Shown here: positions 9,639 through 18,489 of the stretch, piece after piece | Numbering within the stretch: position 1 is the first letter of the stretch | Layout of the letters: each line of letters starts with the position of its first letter | NCBI GenBank assembly: GCA_019749805.1 | Contig: JAIEPH010000026.1 | Coordinates: 186,001 to 250,000, forward strand | DNA from: Mycobacteriaceae bacterium | GTDB taxonomy: Bacteria > Actinomycetota > Actinomycetes > Mycobacteriales > Mycobacteriaceae | Length of the DNA: 64,000 bases | Reading direction: 5' to 3' | Translations under genes and position numbers: made by a program | Notes under the pieces: generated by a model | Databases searched by the model: none | Seen by the model: only the letters and a program-made list of their open reading frames with translations | Told to the model about the DNA's origin: nothing

Positions 9639-11282
9639 ATGGCAGACGCTGATGTCATTGTCGTCGGAGCTGGTCTCGCCGGTCTGGTCGCCGCGTGTGA
9701 GCTCGTCGAAGCTGGTCGCCGGGTCCTGATCGTCGACCAGGAGAACGCCAACAACGTGGGGGGTCAGGCGTACTGGTCGTTCGGCGGGCTGTTCTTCGTC
9801 GACAGTCCCGAACAACGCAGGCTCGGCATCCGCGACAGTTACGACCTGGCGCTGCAGGACTGGCTCGGTGCGGCGGGATTCGACCGGCCCGAGGACCACT
9901 GGCCGCGGCAGTGGGCACACGCCTACGTCGACTTCGCCGCAGGCGAGAAGCGCGGCTGGCTGCGCGAGCGCGGACTGAAGACCTTCCCTGTGGTCGGTTG
10001 GGCCGAGCGCGGCGGCTATGACGCTCGCGGACATGGCAATTCGGTCCCGCGGTTCCACATCACGTGGGGCACGGGTCCAGCCATCGTGGAAGTGTTCGCC
10101 CGCCGGCTGAGCGGGAACGCGAAAGTGACCTTCGCGCATCGTCGCCGAGTCGACGAGCTTGTTGTCGAGGACGGCGCGGTGGTCGGCGTGCGCGGCGCGG
10201 CGCTCGAACCGTCCGATGCGGCCCGTGGCGAGGCGTCGTCCCGAAACACGGTTGGCGACTTCGAATTGCGGGCGCAGGCGGTGATCGTCGCCAGCGGCGG
10301 GATCGGCGGCAACCATGACCTCGTCCGGCAGAACTGGCCCAAGCGGATGGGTCGCGTTCCCGAGCAATTGCTCAGCGGTGTGCCCGCGCACGTCGACGGT
10401 CGGATGATCGGTATCAGCGAGACGGCAGGCGCGCGGGTGATCAACAGCGACAGGATGTGGCACTACACCGAGGGCATCACCAACTACGACCCGATCTGGC
10501 CGCTGCACGGTATCCGCATCATTCCGGGCCCGTCATCACTGTGGCTGGACGCCACCGGTAGGCGCCTGCCGCCGCCGTTGTTCCCCGGCTTCGACACCCT
10601 CGGCACGCTGGAGTACATCGCCAAAACCGGTCACGATTACACCTGGTACGTGCTGAACGCTCGCATCATCGAGAAGGAGTTCAGTCTGTCGGGGCAGGAA
10701 CAGAATCCCGATCTGACCGGCCGTAGCGTGCGCCAGGTGCTGAGCCGCGTGAGGCCGGGCGCGCCACCGCCGGTGCAGGCCTTCGTCGACAAGGGCGTCG
10801 ACTTCGTGACGGCGAATTCGTTGCCGGAGTTGGTATCCAAAATGAATACGGTGCCCGACGTCGAGCAGCTCGACTACGACGTCGTGGAGAAGGAAGTCAC
10901 CGCCCGCGACCGGGAAACCGTCAACAAGTTCACCAAGGACAGCCAGATCACGGCGATCCACGGGGCGCGCGCGTTCATCTCCGACAAGATCAGCCGCGTC
11001 GTGGCGCCACACCCGATCACCGACCCCAAGGCAGGTCCGCTGATCGCGGTGAAGCTGCACATCCTGACGCGCAAGTCGTTGGGCGGCTTGGAAACCGATC
11101 TCGATTCCAGGGTGTTGAAGTCCGACGGTTCGGTGTTCAGTGGGCTTTACGCCGCAGGCGAGGCCGCCGGATTCGGGGGCGGTGGCGTGCACGGTTACCG
11201 CTCGCTGGAGGGCACCTTCCTCGGCGGCTGCGTGTTCTCCGGCCGTGCGGCGGGTCGGGCGGCGGCGAGGGACGTCGGCTAG
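9639..11282 (+). CDS. FAD-binding dehydrogenase (Rv0785-like)
   Basis: A 547-residue flavoprotein of the FAD_binding_2 (fumarate reductase / 3-ketosteroid dehydrogenase) family. The N-terminal dinucleotide motif is VIVVGAGLAGLVAA with the ribose-binding acid in LIVDQEN. GGIGGNHDLV at ~222 and the C-terminal LYAAGEAAGFGGGGVHGYRSLEGTFLGG close the FAD site. The substrate is unknown; related actinobacterial enzymes are annotated as putative KstD-like or flavocytochrome dehydrogenases. The slot matches Rv0785. Its TAG overlaps the convergent gene at 11279. Confidence 0.88.
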   Translation: MADADVIVVGAGLAGLVAACELVEAGRRVLIVDQENANNVGGQAYWSFGGLFFVDSPEQRRLGIRDSYDLALQDWLGAAGFDRPEDHWPRQWAHAYVDFAAGEKRGWLRERGLKTFPVVGWAERGGYDARGHGNSVPRFHITWGTGPAIVEVFARRLSGNAKVTFAHRRRVDELVVEDGAVVGVRGAALEPSDAARGEASSRNTVGDFELRAQAVIVASGGIGGNHDLVRQNWPKRMGRVPEQLLSGVPAHVDGRMIGISETAGARVINSDRMWHYTEGITNYDPIWPLHGIRIIPGPSSLWLDATGRRLPPPLFPGFDTLGTLEYIAKTGHDYTWYVLNARIIEKEFSLSGQEQNPDLTGRSVRQVLSRVRPGAPPPVQAFVDKGVDFVTANSLPELVSKMNTVPDVEQLDYDVVEKEVTARDRETVNKFTKDSQITAIHGARAFISDKISRVVAPHPITDPKAGPLIAVKLHILTRKSLGGLETDLDSRVLKSDGSVFSGLYAAGEAAGFGGGGVHGYRSLEGTFLGGCVFSGRAAGRAAARDVG

Positions 11283-11881
11283 GGCACGTCGATGGTGGTG
11301 GTCACCGCGACCAACTGTGGTGTCGACGGTGCGGACGAGAACCCGAACCGCACCGGCGGGTGCAGCGCCGTGAGCCCACCGACGTCGTCTCCTTCGAATG
11401 TGCCGTCGACGGCCGTGATGAGCCTTGTGCGCCGGACCCCGTAATACTCGCGACGCCCATTGCCTGCGCTGCCTGCGGTACGAACGCCCGGTACCAGCAT
11501 GGTTGCGAGCGGATCGATGAGGCGCAGCCAGGCCGGCGTTCTCATCAGTCTCGGTGGTACCAACCGGAGCAACCAGTCGAACGGCGCGGGACCTCCGAGG
11601 ACGCCGGACACCGCGAGCCCGGGCGCAGTGACGGTGAAACCCTCGGTGGTGTGCTGGACATCAACCTCGCCGAGTTCTATCCGGTCGAAAGTGTAGGTCT
11701 GCGAGACGAATTCGGCGATGACGGATGTCGGTGCAAGCAAGGTGCGTTCACCGTCCGGCGTTTCGACCATGACGTCGGCAAAGCGGCCGAACGGCGACTT
11801 CTCCCACGCCCCGACGACCATCCGAACACCCGCTTCGGTACCGAATCCCGCGATGTGGCCACTGAATCGCAGCCTGGTCAA
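11279..11881 (-). CDS. Conserved hypothetical protein (TTG start)
   Basis: A 200-residue protein that I do not assign to a family. It is predicted mainly beta, with segments RLRFSGHIAGFGTEAGVRMVVGAW and FAVDVMVETPDGERTLLAPT-like stretches and no signal peptide or membrane helix. The only sensible in-frame initiator is TTG at 11881, which overlaps the stop of the upstream metallo-hydrolase gene (TTGA). Translational coupling to that gene is therefore likely. Its stop overlaps the stop of the convergent FAD dehydrogenase. Codon usage is like its neighbours. Confidence 0.7.
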   Translation of the reverse strand: MTRLRFSGHIAGFGTEAGVRMVVGAWEKSPFGRFADVMVETPDGERTLLAPTSVIAEFVSQTYTFDRIELGEVDVQHTTEGFTVTAPGLAVSGVLGGPAPFDWLLRLVPPRLMRTPAWLRLIDPLATMLVPGVRTAGSAGNGRREYYGVRRTRLITAVDGTFEGDDVGGLTALHPPVRFGFSSAPSTPQLVAVTTTIDVP

Positions 11882-12531
11882 AACTCCGTGCCGTTCTCCT
11901 CTGCGAGCACTTGGAAGTCGGTGTCGGTCATCTCCTCGAGTCGGCCGTAGAAGATGCCCCTGGCGCTGGGGTCGACGATGCCCTGGTGGATCGGGACTGC
12001 ATGCGTGGGAGCGACCGCACGCAGGTAGTCCACCGCCTCGGAGATCTTCATCCACGGTGCGGCGGCCGGTGTCGCGAGCACGTCGACCGGCTCGCCGGGA
12101 ACGTGCAATGCATCGCCGGGATGCATCAGTCGCGCCGAATGGGTGCCATCGCCAACCAGATACGAAATATTGTCGATCACAGGGATTTCCGGATGAATGA
12201 CCGCATGTCGCCCGCCGGTGCCGCGGACGGTGAGGTGTCCGATGCTCAATTCGTCGCCGACGTTCACCGCCTGCCATGAACCGCCGAGCTGCGCGGCCGT
12301 CTGTGGATCGGCGTACAGCGCGGCATGCGGGTTGGCGTCGAGGAGAGCGGGCAGCCGCTCCTGGTCGGCGTGGTCGGGATGCTGATGGGTGATCAAGATG
12401 GCAGACAAGCCGGTGATGCCCTCGAATCCGTGCGAGAACGTACCCGGATCGAACAGAATCGTGGTCTCGTTCGCCGAATCGTCGCGAAAGTTGGCGAGTA
12501 AGCACGAATGGCCGAAATGCGTCAATTGCAT
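11878..12531 (-). CDS. MBL-fold metal-dependent hydrolase (UlaG/L13-like)
   Basis: A 217-residue metallo-beta-lactamase-fold protein. It starts MQLTHFGHSCLL, the N-terminal signature of the UlaG-like/UPF0173 branch, and carries THQHPDHADQ with metal ligands His49, His51, Asp53 and His54. LMHPGDAL supplies a further histidine and acid, and VPIHQG the last one. Substrate unknown: family members act on phosphodiesters, lactones or remain uncharacterised. ATG at 12531 fits the family N-terminus; the open frame upstream overlaps the divergent gene's start and is ignored. It is coupled to the downstream 200-aa gene. Confidence 0.88.
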   Translation of the reverse strand: MQLTHFGHSCLLANFRDDSANETTILFDPGTFSHGFEGITGLSAILITHQHPDHADQERLPALLDANPHAALYADPQTAAQLGGSWQAVNVGDELSIGHLTVRGTGGRHAVIHPEIPVIDNISYLVGDGTHSARLMHPGDALHVPGEPVDVLATPAAAPWMKISEAVDYLRAVAPTHAVPIHQGIVDPSARGIFYGRLEEMTDTDFQVLAEENGTEF

Positions 12532-12575
12532 TCCTATATTGTGCGCGCAGGCATTCTCCAGGGGGTAGTGCAGAC

Positions 12576-13238
12576 GTGCGATTGTTGTGGGCGTTGGCTG
12601 TCGCGACGTGCGGGTTGACCATCGCCCCGGCGACCGCCGCCGCGGTGCCCGGCATCTGCCCGCCGATCTGCGACTCCATCCCCGATTCGGCGTGGATCGC
12701 ACCCTCCGCCGTTCCGCTCAACGCGGTCTATCACTGGCCCGGTCTTGCCGGTCTCGCCGTCAAAGCGCCCGCGCCACGGTTCACCTCCGAGGAGATGTGC
12801 GCCTCGCCGCCGCTCATCGGCGACGCCAGGGACTATGCGGTGGCCGCGCGTGCGACGGTGACCGAGCCGCCCGGGCAGTGGCAGCTGCGGGTGCAGGTCA
12901 TTCACTGGCGCGGCCCCACCGCGCAGTTCGGGCCGACGGCCACGCAGACCCTGGACCTGGCCAGAGCGCGGCTGCGGGACTGCCAGGTCACCGCTCCGCT
13001 CGCTTCCCCGTCGATCACGACGAGCGATCCGTTTCGGCTGGCCGCGGTGATCAGCGTGCCCGGTCAACGGGTGGTCCACCAGTACCTGTTCGCCCACGCG
13101 TCCAGCAGCACCGTCGTGGAATTGTCCATGTGGTCGACGCTGCCGCCGCTTGTGCCCTGGTCAGCCGCGCCGGACGCGCAGGTGTTCGACGCGATGGCGG
13201 CCCCGCTGTGCGATGCGTACATCGGATCGTGCCGGTGA
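12576..13238 (+). CDS. Secreted protein of unknown function
   Basis: A 220-residue exported protein. The N-terminus LLWALAVATCGLTIAPATAAAVPG is a signal peptide with a likely AxA cleavage site near residue 23. The mature part has cysteine pairs (CPPICDS; MCASPP; RDCQV; LCDAYIGSCR) that could form disulfides. The GTG at 12576 has a strong purine tract (AGGGGGT, 12559-12566) at good spacing. It stands just upstream of purS, the place of Rv0787 in M. tuberculosis, but orthology cannot be shown from here. No domain recognised. Confidence 0.75.
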   Translation: MRLLWALAVATCGLTIAPATAAAVPGICPPICDSIPDSAWIAPSAVPLNAVYHWPGLAGLAVKAPAPRFTSEEMCASPPLIGDARDYAVAARATVTEPPGQWQLRVQVIHWRGPTAQFGPTATQTLDLARARLRDCQVTAPLASPSITTSDPFRLAAVISVPGQRVVHQYLFAHASSSTVVELSMWSTLPPLVPWSAAPDAQVFDAMAAPLCDAYIGSCR

Positions 13239-13261
13239 GGCGGCCCGGCATGACCCGCCGG

Positions 13262-13267
13262 TAGAGT
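13262..13267 (+). promoter_or_regulatory. -10 element of purSQ (leaderless)
   Basis: TAGAGT ends 7 nt before GTG 13275, supporting that GTG rather than GTG 13266 (which lies inside the element) as the purS initiator. Confidence 0.6.
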
Positions 13268-13274
13268 GGTCGCC

Positions 13275-13526
13275 GTGGCAAGGGTGGTAGTGCATGTGAT
13301 GCCGAAGGCCGAGATCCTCGACCCCCAGGGGCAGGCGATCGTCGGCGCGCTGGGTCGTCTCGGCTTCGGCGCGGTCTCAGATGTGCGGCAAGGCAAGCGG
13401 TTTGAGCTTGAAGTCGATGACAGCATCGACGACGACACGCTCGCCGAGATCGCCGAGTCGCTGTTGGCGAACACCGTCATCGAGGACTGGAGCGTGAGCC
13501 GGGAACCGGCGGGGGACGGGTCGTGA
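13275..13526 (+). CDS. purS: Phosphoribosylformylglycinamidine synthase subunit PurS
   Basis: The 83-residue small subunit that bridges PurQ and PurL in the three-part FGAM synthase and helps channel ammonia. The sequence [20 protein letters not shown]...[16 protein letters not shown] and ...LANTVIEDW is diagnostic for PurS. GTG 13275 gives the usual start (MARVVVHVM) and is matched by a leaderless -10. Its stop overlaps purQ (GTGA), so both subunits are translationally coupled. purL is about 7 kb away. Confidence 0.95.
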   Translation: MARVVVHVMPKAEILDPQGQAIVGALGRLGFGAVSDVRQGKRFELEVDDSIDDDTLAEIAESLLANTVIEDWSVSREPAGDGS

Positions 13527-14197
13527 CGGCGCGAGTCGGTGTGATCACCTTCCCCGGCACGCTCGATGACGTCGACGCCGCGCGGGCGGTCCGGCTCGCC
13601 GGTGCGGAGCCTGTGAGTCTCTGGCACGCCGACGCCGACCTCAAGAAGGTGGACGCCGTTGTCGTGCCCGGAGGCTTCTCCTACGGCGATTATCTGCGGA
13701 CCGGTGCGATCGCGAAGTTCGCGCCCGTGATGGGTGAGGTCGTCCGCGCAGCGGCCCAGGGTCTCTCGGTGTTGGGTATTTGCAACGGATTTCAGATCCT
13801 GTGCGAGGCCGGGTTGCTTCCCGGGGCGCTGACCCGCAACGCCGGTCTGCATTTCGTGTGCCGCGACCTCTGGCTCGAGGTGGCATCGAATACGACGGCG
13901 TGGACATCGCGGTACGAGCTGGGTGCCGACCTGCTGGTGCCGCTGAAGTCGGGGGAGGGCCGGTACGTTGCCGGCGAAGACGTGCTCGACAAGCTCGAAG
14001 GTGAGGGGCGGGTCGTCTTCCGTTACCGCGAGAACCCGAATGGTTCGATGCGCAACATCGCCGGGATCGCGTCGGCCAACGGCCGGGTTGTCGGTCTGAT
14101 GCCGCACCCTGAACACGCCACCGAGGCGCTGACCGGGCCGTCCGACGACGGTCTAGGCCTGTTCTACTCCGCTCTGGATCAGGTGCTGGCCGCGTAG
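13523..14197 (+). CDS. purQ: Phosphoribosylformylglycinamidine synthase subunit PurQ (glutaminase)
   Basis: Class I glutamine amidotransferase of 224 residues that supplies ammonia to PurL for FGAR to FGAM conversion. The nucleophile elbow GICNGFQIL contains Cys87; the other triad members are in MPHPEHA (His195, Glu197). The oxyanion strand [11 protein letters not shown] is also present. GTG start overlaps purS by 4 nt. Length is normal for the family. Confidence 0.97.
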   Translation: MTARVGVITFPGTLDDVDAARAVRLAGAEPVSLWHADADLKKVDAVVVPGGFSYGDYLRTGAIAKFAPVMGEVVRAAAQGLSVLGICNGFQILCEAGLLPGALTRNAGLHFVCRDLWLEVASNTTAWTSRYELGADLLVPLKSGEGRYVAGEDVLDKLEGEGRVVFRYRENPNGSMRNIAGIASANGRVVGLMPHPEHATEALTGPSDDGLGLFYSALDQVLAA

Positions 14198-14254
14198 CGG
14201 CCCTGCTGAAACTGGTGCGCTGACGGTCCGGTGACCGGTGTTACGTTCAAACCC

Positions 14255-14539
14255 GTGTTGGTCGATCCTGAAGTGTTGCGCGCGTTTGCTGCGCAGGTGA
14301 ATACGGAATCCGGCGCCATAACGTCCACCGACGTCGGACACAAGGCGACGACGGCTGCTGACGGGCTTGGCGGGTCGACTACGCAATGGGCCATGCGCCT
14401 CGTGGGTGAGCACATCGCGCAGCAGGGCAACGACATCGCTACCAACGTCGCGAAGATGGGTGTGGCCGTTCGCGGCGCCGGCGACACGTACGAGGTGGAA
14501 GACAGCGCCCTCGCCGGCGCGTTCGACGGGTTGTTCTGA
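14255..14539 (+). CDS. EspC/WXG100-like type VII secretion target
   Basis: A helical protein of 94 residues (102 if GTG 14231 is used). It begins LVDPEVLRAFAAQV, like the EspC/DUF2580 family of ESX-secreted proteins, and near its C-terminus has YEVED, which fits the YxxxD/E type VII secretion signal. GTG 14255 is preferred because TACGTT (14242-14247) lies 7 nt upstream as a leaderless -10 and because family members start directly with the VDP motif. It is 3 bp from the large effector-like gene and is probably its secretion partner. Confidence 0.8.
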   Translation: MLVDPEVLRAFAAQVNTESGAITSTDVGHKATTAADGLGGSTTQWAMRLVGEHIAQQGNDIATNVAKMGVAVRGAGDTYEVEDSALAGAFDGLF

Positions 14540-14542
14540 CCA

Positions 14543-15892
14543 GTGCTCCCGTCGCGATCGCAGCTGCAGAGCTGGAATCCCGAGGCAGCTGAGCACGGCT
14601 CATCGGCACTCAGCGACGCGGGACTCGCGGTGTACAGCGCGGTGCGCAACCTGGACGACGGCTGCGACCGCATGTCCGGGGCCCACGAATGGGACGGGCC
14701 CGCGCATGATGCCGCGGCAGCGATGTTTCACCGTGCGACGGATACCAGTTCGAAGTTCAGCCATTACACCGAAGGCGTGGCGGCCGCGCTATCGAAGGGC
14801 GCGGTCGCAATCGGCGCCGCTCGTACCGCGCTGCTGAATCACGCCGACGAAGTCGATCGTGGCGAACTCTGCGTCAACGACATGTGGGTGGTGCTCATCA
14901 AACCGGCCCGCGTGTCGGCGGAGAAGGCGGCCGCCCTGCAGGCTGCTGCCAAGGCCGAGCAGGCTGAGATCAATCGGTTGCTGAATGCGGTCGGCGATGC
15001 CGACCACTCCGCTGCGACCCAGATACAATTCTTTGCAACGGACTTCGGCCTCACGATGTCCAGCCCGGATGATTTACGCCGTCTGTTCCCCGGAGCGGGA
15101 ATGACCACCCCACCCGGCGCCGAAGTTCCCAACCCGATGGATCTCAACGGCCTGATGCAGCAGGGCCTCTTCCGCGACAACGACACGGCGCAAACCGTTC
15201 GGGAGAGCAGGGAGTGGGTCACTGACGACGGTCAGTTGCGTAAGACGCTGCTGATGATGGACGGCAGCAGACATGAAATCTACGAGTGGAACGAATCGCT
15301 GCCGTGCGTCGAGGACACCTACTACGACAAGAACGGACATGAGGTGTCCAGCACGTTCTCTCAAGACAAGACGAACTATGACGGAACCACGTTCACGTCC
15401 ATCAGATTCGCCAACGGCACCGAGATCACGATGACGCGGACCGCGGACGGCAAGTGCACCGGCGGTGTCACGACGGCCGATGGCCGCCACGGCGTCCTGC
15501 CCGACGAGTTCTTCTCCCACCCAGCGCTGACGATGGTCGGCGGAGCACTCACCGGTCTCGAGGAGCAGGCAACGCGCGGAATCCCGATGCTGTCAACGCA
15601 GTCCGTGGAGAACCTGGGCAAGGTCGGCAAGTACGGCGGCCCGACGCTCGGGGTGGCGATGGCGCTGTACGACACGGTGACAGCAAAGACGTTCGAAGAC
15701 GCCTGCGTTGCCGCGATTTCGGGTGGTGCGGGGATGGCAGGCGGGATGGCGACCGGGGCTGTGGCGGCGGGATTGGTGAGCGGGTCCGCCGCCCCTCAGC
15801 TTGCACCCTGGGCCGCTGTCGGCGGGGACATGGTCGGCGGATGGGCGTTCGCGTATCTCGGCGGCATCATCGGCAATATCGTGTGCCGTTGA
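14543..15892 (+). CDS. Putative type VII secretion effector (WXG-type N-terminus, glycine-rich C-terminus)
   Basis: A 449-residue protein. The N-terminal ~150 residues are helical with HEWDGPAHDAAAAMF (a W-x-G hairpin turn) and AEKAAALQAAAKAEQAEINRL, the pattern of LXG/WXG100 domains that pair with EspC-like partners. The middle is polar and beta-rich. The C-terminal ~110 residues contain a long Gly/Ala segment (GGAGMAGGMATGAVAAGLVSG) followed by GGDMVGGWAFAYLGGIIG, resembling glycine-zipper membrane-inserting regions. It has no signal peptide. Role as a secreted, possibly membrane-active toxin is inferred from architecture and from the flanking genes. Confidence 0.65.
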   Translation: MLPSRSQLQSWNPEAAEHGSSALSDAGLAVYSAVRNLDDGCDRMSGAHEWDGPAHDAAAAMFHRATDTSSKFSHYTEGVAAALSKGAVAIGAARTALLNHADEVDRGELCVNDMWVVLIKPARVSAEKAAALQAAAKAEQAEINRLLNAVGDADHSAATQIQFFATDFGLTMSSPDDLRRLFPGAGMTTPPGAEVPNPMDLNGLMQQGLFRDNDTAQTVRESREWVTDDGQLRKTLLMMDGSRHEIYEWNESLPCVEDTYYDKNGHEVSSTFSQDKTNYDGTTFTSIRFANGTEITMTRTADGKCTGGVTTADGRHGVLPDEFFSHPALTMVGGALTGLEEQATRGIPMLSTQSVENLGKVGKYGGPTLGVAMALYDTVTAKTFEDACVAAISGGAGMAGGMATGAVAAGLVSGSAAPQLAPWAAVGGDMVGGWAFAYLGGIIGNIVCR

Positions 15893-16620
15893 TGAAACCT
15901 TCGACCGCAATCTTCGGTGGGCTGATCTTCGGCGGCTTCGGCGTCTTCACCGCGGCGTGGACCGCGCTTTTCATACTCCGCGGCGAGCTACTCAATGCAG
16001 TAGTGGCGCTGGGAGTCTCGGCGTTCTGCTTCGGGTTGATAATTCCGATGTTCGCGGTCGTTCCCGGAAACGTGGCACCACGCGTAGACGTAGACGACGT
16101 AGGAACCACATTCCGGCCCGACCGCGCTGTCGACCTTCCCATTCAGATTGCACTGGTCGGCGTCGTGATTGCCGCTGCGGTTTATACGATCTTCGCGCCC
16201 GCGGGGATGGTGACCATTCCGGTACCGCCGGTCATGCGGTACTGGCTTCCGTTCACTTCTGGTGTGGTCTTGTTGATCAGCGTTCGGTACGTTTGGCGAA
16301 ACTTTCGGCGGGGCAGCATCAGTTACCTGCGCCTGACGCCGTCCGGATTCGAGTTCGCTCAGGACTGGCGTCCGCAGTACGGTGACTGGGATCAGGTGAA
16401 GGACGTGACCGAAGAGGCGCCTGGGCAACAGGCACCCACGCCAGGTTTTGTCGTCTGCGTCATGTCCGACGACAGCGCCCCTTCGGTGGCGGCGCGCTCA
16501 TACACACCAAATGGCAGGGCATTGCGTGAACTGATTCGGTTCTATTGGAAGCATCCAGAATCGCGCGATGAACTCACCGACGGCCGAGCGGTCGAGCGCC
16601 TCGCGCAGAGCCTGGCCTAG
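15892..16620 (+). CDS. Four-helix membrane protein, candidate immunity partner
   Basis: A 242-residue membrane protein whose ATG overlaps the effector stop (TGATG). Four hydrophobic helices are visible: residues ~5-30, ~34-58, ~84-105 and ~118-140. A cytoplasmic C-terminal ~100 residues follows, with GSISYLRLTPSGFEFAQDW and YGDWDQVKDV, reminiscent of a bacterial PH-like domain. Tight coupling to the effector gene and membrane location suggest an immunity protein against a membrane-active toxin. That is inference; no family is recognised. Its TAG abuts the TAG of the convergent encapsulin gene. Confidence 0.6.
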   Translation: MKPSTAIFGGLIFGGFGVFTAAWTALFILRGELLNAVVALGVSAFCFGLIIPMFAVVPGNVAPRVDVDDVGTTFRPDRAVDLPIQIALVGVVIAAAVYTIFAPAGMVTIPVPPVMRYWLPFTSGVVLLISVRYVWRNFRRGSISYLRLTPSGFEFAQDWRPQYGDWDQVKDVTEEAPGQQAPTPGFVVCVMSDDSAPSVAARSYTPNGRALRELIRFYWKHPESRDELTDGRAVERLAQSLA

Positions 16621-17418
16621 CTACTTCGCCAGCGCCACAGACGCTTCCGCGGTGTAGCAGAGGAAGGTCAGCGTCTCCTGCAGATACAGCTCGACGGACT
16701 CCGCGTTGTGCGACAGGTAGCCGATGCACACGTCGGTTCCCAGCTGCAGATCGAAATCGCCACCGCGCGTGGACAATACGAACGCGCCATCGATGGCGGG
16801 CGCCCAGATGATCTCGCCGTCAACCAGCCGGTTGAGGTGCTCGCGAATCGGATAGCCGTGCTCGGTCGTCTCGCTGACCTCGGTGTACACGTCGGCCGAC
16901 AGCAGCACCGAATACGGCCCGTCGACACCGGCCAGTCGCAGCTCGGTCAGCGCCTGGGAAATGACGTCCGGGATCTCGCGGACATCGCTCGGCAGCGCCA
17001 GCGCAGGATTGTTGCTGCAGGCCCGGATACCCTCGATCGACGCTGCCCCGTAACCCTCGAAGATCGCCCGGTCCTCGACGAAGGCCAGTCTCTTCGCAGC
17101 CTCCTTGACCGGATCCCAATCCGAGTCCTGCGAGCCACGCTCGACATCGTCGATCGCGGTGCGGTTCAACGTGAACGGCACCCGCAGGCGCACGAGTGGT
17201 TTGCTCTCCCGCAGGTGCGCCACCACGCCCTCGCCCGGTGGGGACACATCGCGGAGGTGGCCGGTGCTGACCGCCGCCGTCACCGGACCTCCCGGCTCGC
17301 TGACATCGACGACGCGCCGCCCGGCGATGTGCCGTTTGAACGTTCGGGTCGCCTCCAACTCGATTTCGTCCCAGGCGGCTTCGGTGACCGGAGCGAGCTC
17401 GCGATACAGGTTGTTCAT
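16621..17418 (-). CDS. enc: Encapsulin nanocompartment shell protein (Cfp29)
   Basis: A 265-residue HK97-fold shell protein that self-assembles into a capsid enclosing cargo enzymes. The start MNNLYRELAPVTEAAWDEIE and the interior landmarks (AFVEDRAIFEGYG, EIPDVISQALTELR, GYLSHNAESVELYLQETLTF) are those of mycobacterial Cfp29 (Rv0798c). ATG 17418 overlaps the stop of the upstream DyP gene (TGATG), giving coupled synthesis of cargo and shell. In mycobacteria this compartment is tied to oxidative-stress resistance. Confidence 0.96.
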   Translation of the reverse strand: MNNLYRELAPVTEAAWDEIELEATRTFKRHIAGRRVVDVSEPGGPVTAAVSTGHLRDVSPPGEGVVAHLRESKPLVRLRVPFTLNRTAIDDVERGSQDSDWDPVKEAAKRLAFVEDRAIFEGYGAASIEGIRACSNNPALALPSDVREIPDVISQALTELRLAGVDGPYSVLLSADVYTEVSETTEHGYPIREHLNRLVDGEIIWAPAIDGAFVLSTRGGDFDLQLGTDVCIGYLSHNAESVELYLQETLTFLCYTAEASVALAK

Positions 17419-18437
17419 CAACGCGTTCCTTTCAGGCTGCCGATGCGCAGCGCGCCGTCGCGAACGGGCATGCTAGCGGTTGGCTGGTCTTCCTCGGCCT
17501 CCGAATCCGGAAGCGGAGGAGGGTCATTGAGAAAATCGACGATCGGTGTGAAGAATTTCCCGCCGGTGATCGCAGTGGAGAACTCCAGGATGTGGTCGGT
17601 GTTGCCCGGCGGATCACCGAGGAACATGTTGGAAAGCATCTGCTCGGTTACCGCGGCCGTTCGGGAGTAACCGATGAAGTACGTACCGTATTCGTCTTTT
17701 CCGATCTCACCGAACGGCATGTTGTGACGCACGATCTTCAGTTCGGTGCCGTCCTCGTCCTCGATGACGTTCAGTGCGATGTGCGAGTTCGCCGGCTTGA
17801 CGTCGTCCGCCATCTCGATGTCCTCGAGCTTGCTGCGGCCGATCACCAGTTCCTGCTCGGTGACCGACAACGAATCCCACGACGACATGTCGTGTACGTA
17901 CTTCTGCACGTGCACATAGCAGCCACCGGCGAACTGGGGATCCTCATCGCTGATCTCGGTGGCGGACACCGCAAGTGGACCATCTGGGTTCTCGGTGCCG
18001 TCGACGAACCCAAGTAGATCGCGGTTGTCGAAGAAGCGGAATCCGTGCGTCTCGTCGACGACGGTGACAGCGCCCAGCGCCTTGACGATCCGGCCCGCCA
18101 ACTCGAAACACATGTCCATCGACATCGCCTTGATGTGCAACAACAGGTCCCCTGGCGTCGACGGCGCGTGATGACGTGGGCCGGACAACTCGATGAAGGG
18201 GGTCAACTCCGCCGGCCGCGGCCCCGAGAAGAGCCGGTCCCAAGCGTCCGAGCCGATCGACGTCACCACCGACAGGTGCTTGTCGGGGTCGCGGAAACCG
18301 ACCGCGCGCACCAGTCCGGCGATATCTTCTAGCCCGTCGTGCACGGCCGCCTCGCCGCCGTCGTCGATGGTCAGCACCAGGAAGATGGCCGCGGGTGTGA
18401 GCGGCGCCGTGACCGGCTGCGGCAGTGGTGCGGGCAC
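17418..18437 (-). CDS. dyp: Dye-decolorising peroxidase, encapsulin cargo
   Basis: A 339-residue haem peroxidase. The DyP motif GFVDGTENP supplies the catalytic Asp, and IVRHNMPFGE supplies the proximal haem-ligand histidine. A following arginine lies in FIGYSRT. The extreme C-terminus carries DGALRIGSLKG, the short encapsulation peptide that docks DyP on the inner shell surface, after a flexible Pro/Glu-rich linker. The gene precedes and is coupled to the shell gene, as Rv0799c-Rv0798c. GTG start at 18437 is supported by a -10 element placed for leaderless transcription. Confidence 0.95.
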   Translation of the reverse strand: MPAPLPQPVTAPLTPAAIFLVLTIDDGGEAAVHDGLEDIAGLVRAVGFRDPDKHLSVVTSIGSDAWDRLFSGPRPAELTPFIELSGPRHHAPSTPGDLLLHIKAMSMDMCFELAGRIVKALGAVTVVDETHGFRFFDNRDLLGFVDGTENPDGPLAVSATEISDEDPQFAGGCYVHVQKYVHDMSSWDSLSVTEQELVIGRSKLEDIEMADDVKPANSHIALNVIEDEDGTELKIVRHNMPFGEIGKDEYGTYFIGYSRTAAVTEQMLSNMFLGDPPGNTDHILEFSTAITGGKFFTPIVDFLNDPPPLPDSEAEEDQPTASMPVRDGALRIGSLKGTR

Positions 18438-18443
18438 CTTACG

Positions 18444-18449
18444 ACCCTA
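18444..18449 (-). promoter_or_regulatory. -10 element of the dyp-encapsulin operon (leaderless)
   Basis: On the minus strand TAGGGT lies 6 nt before the GTG of dyp. Confidence 0.55.
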
Positions 18450-18489
18450 ATTCAAGATCGGCGGCGATGATCGGAGAAGATGAACAACC

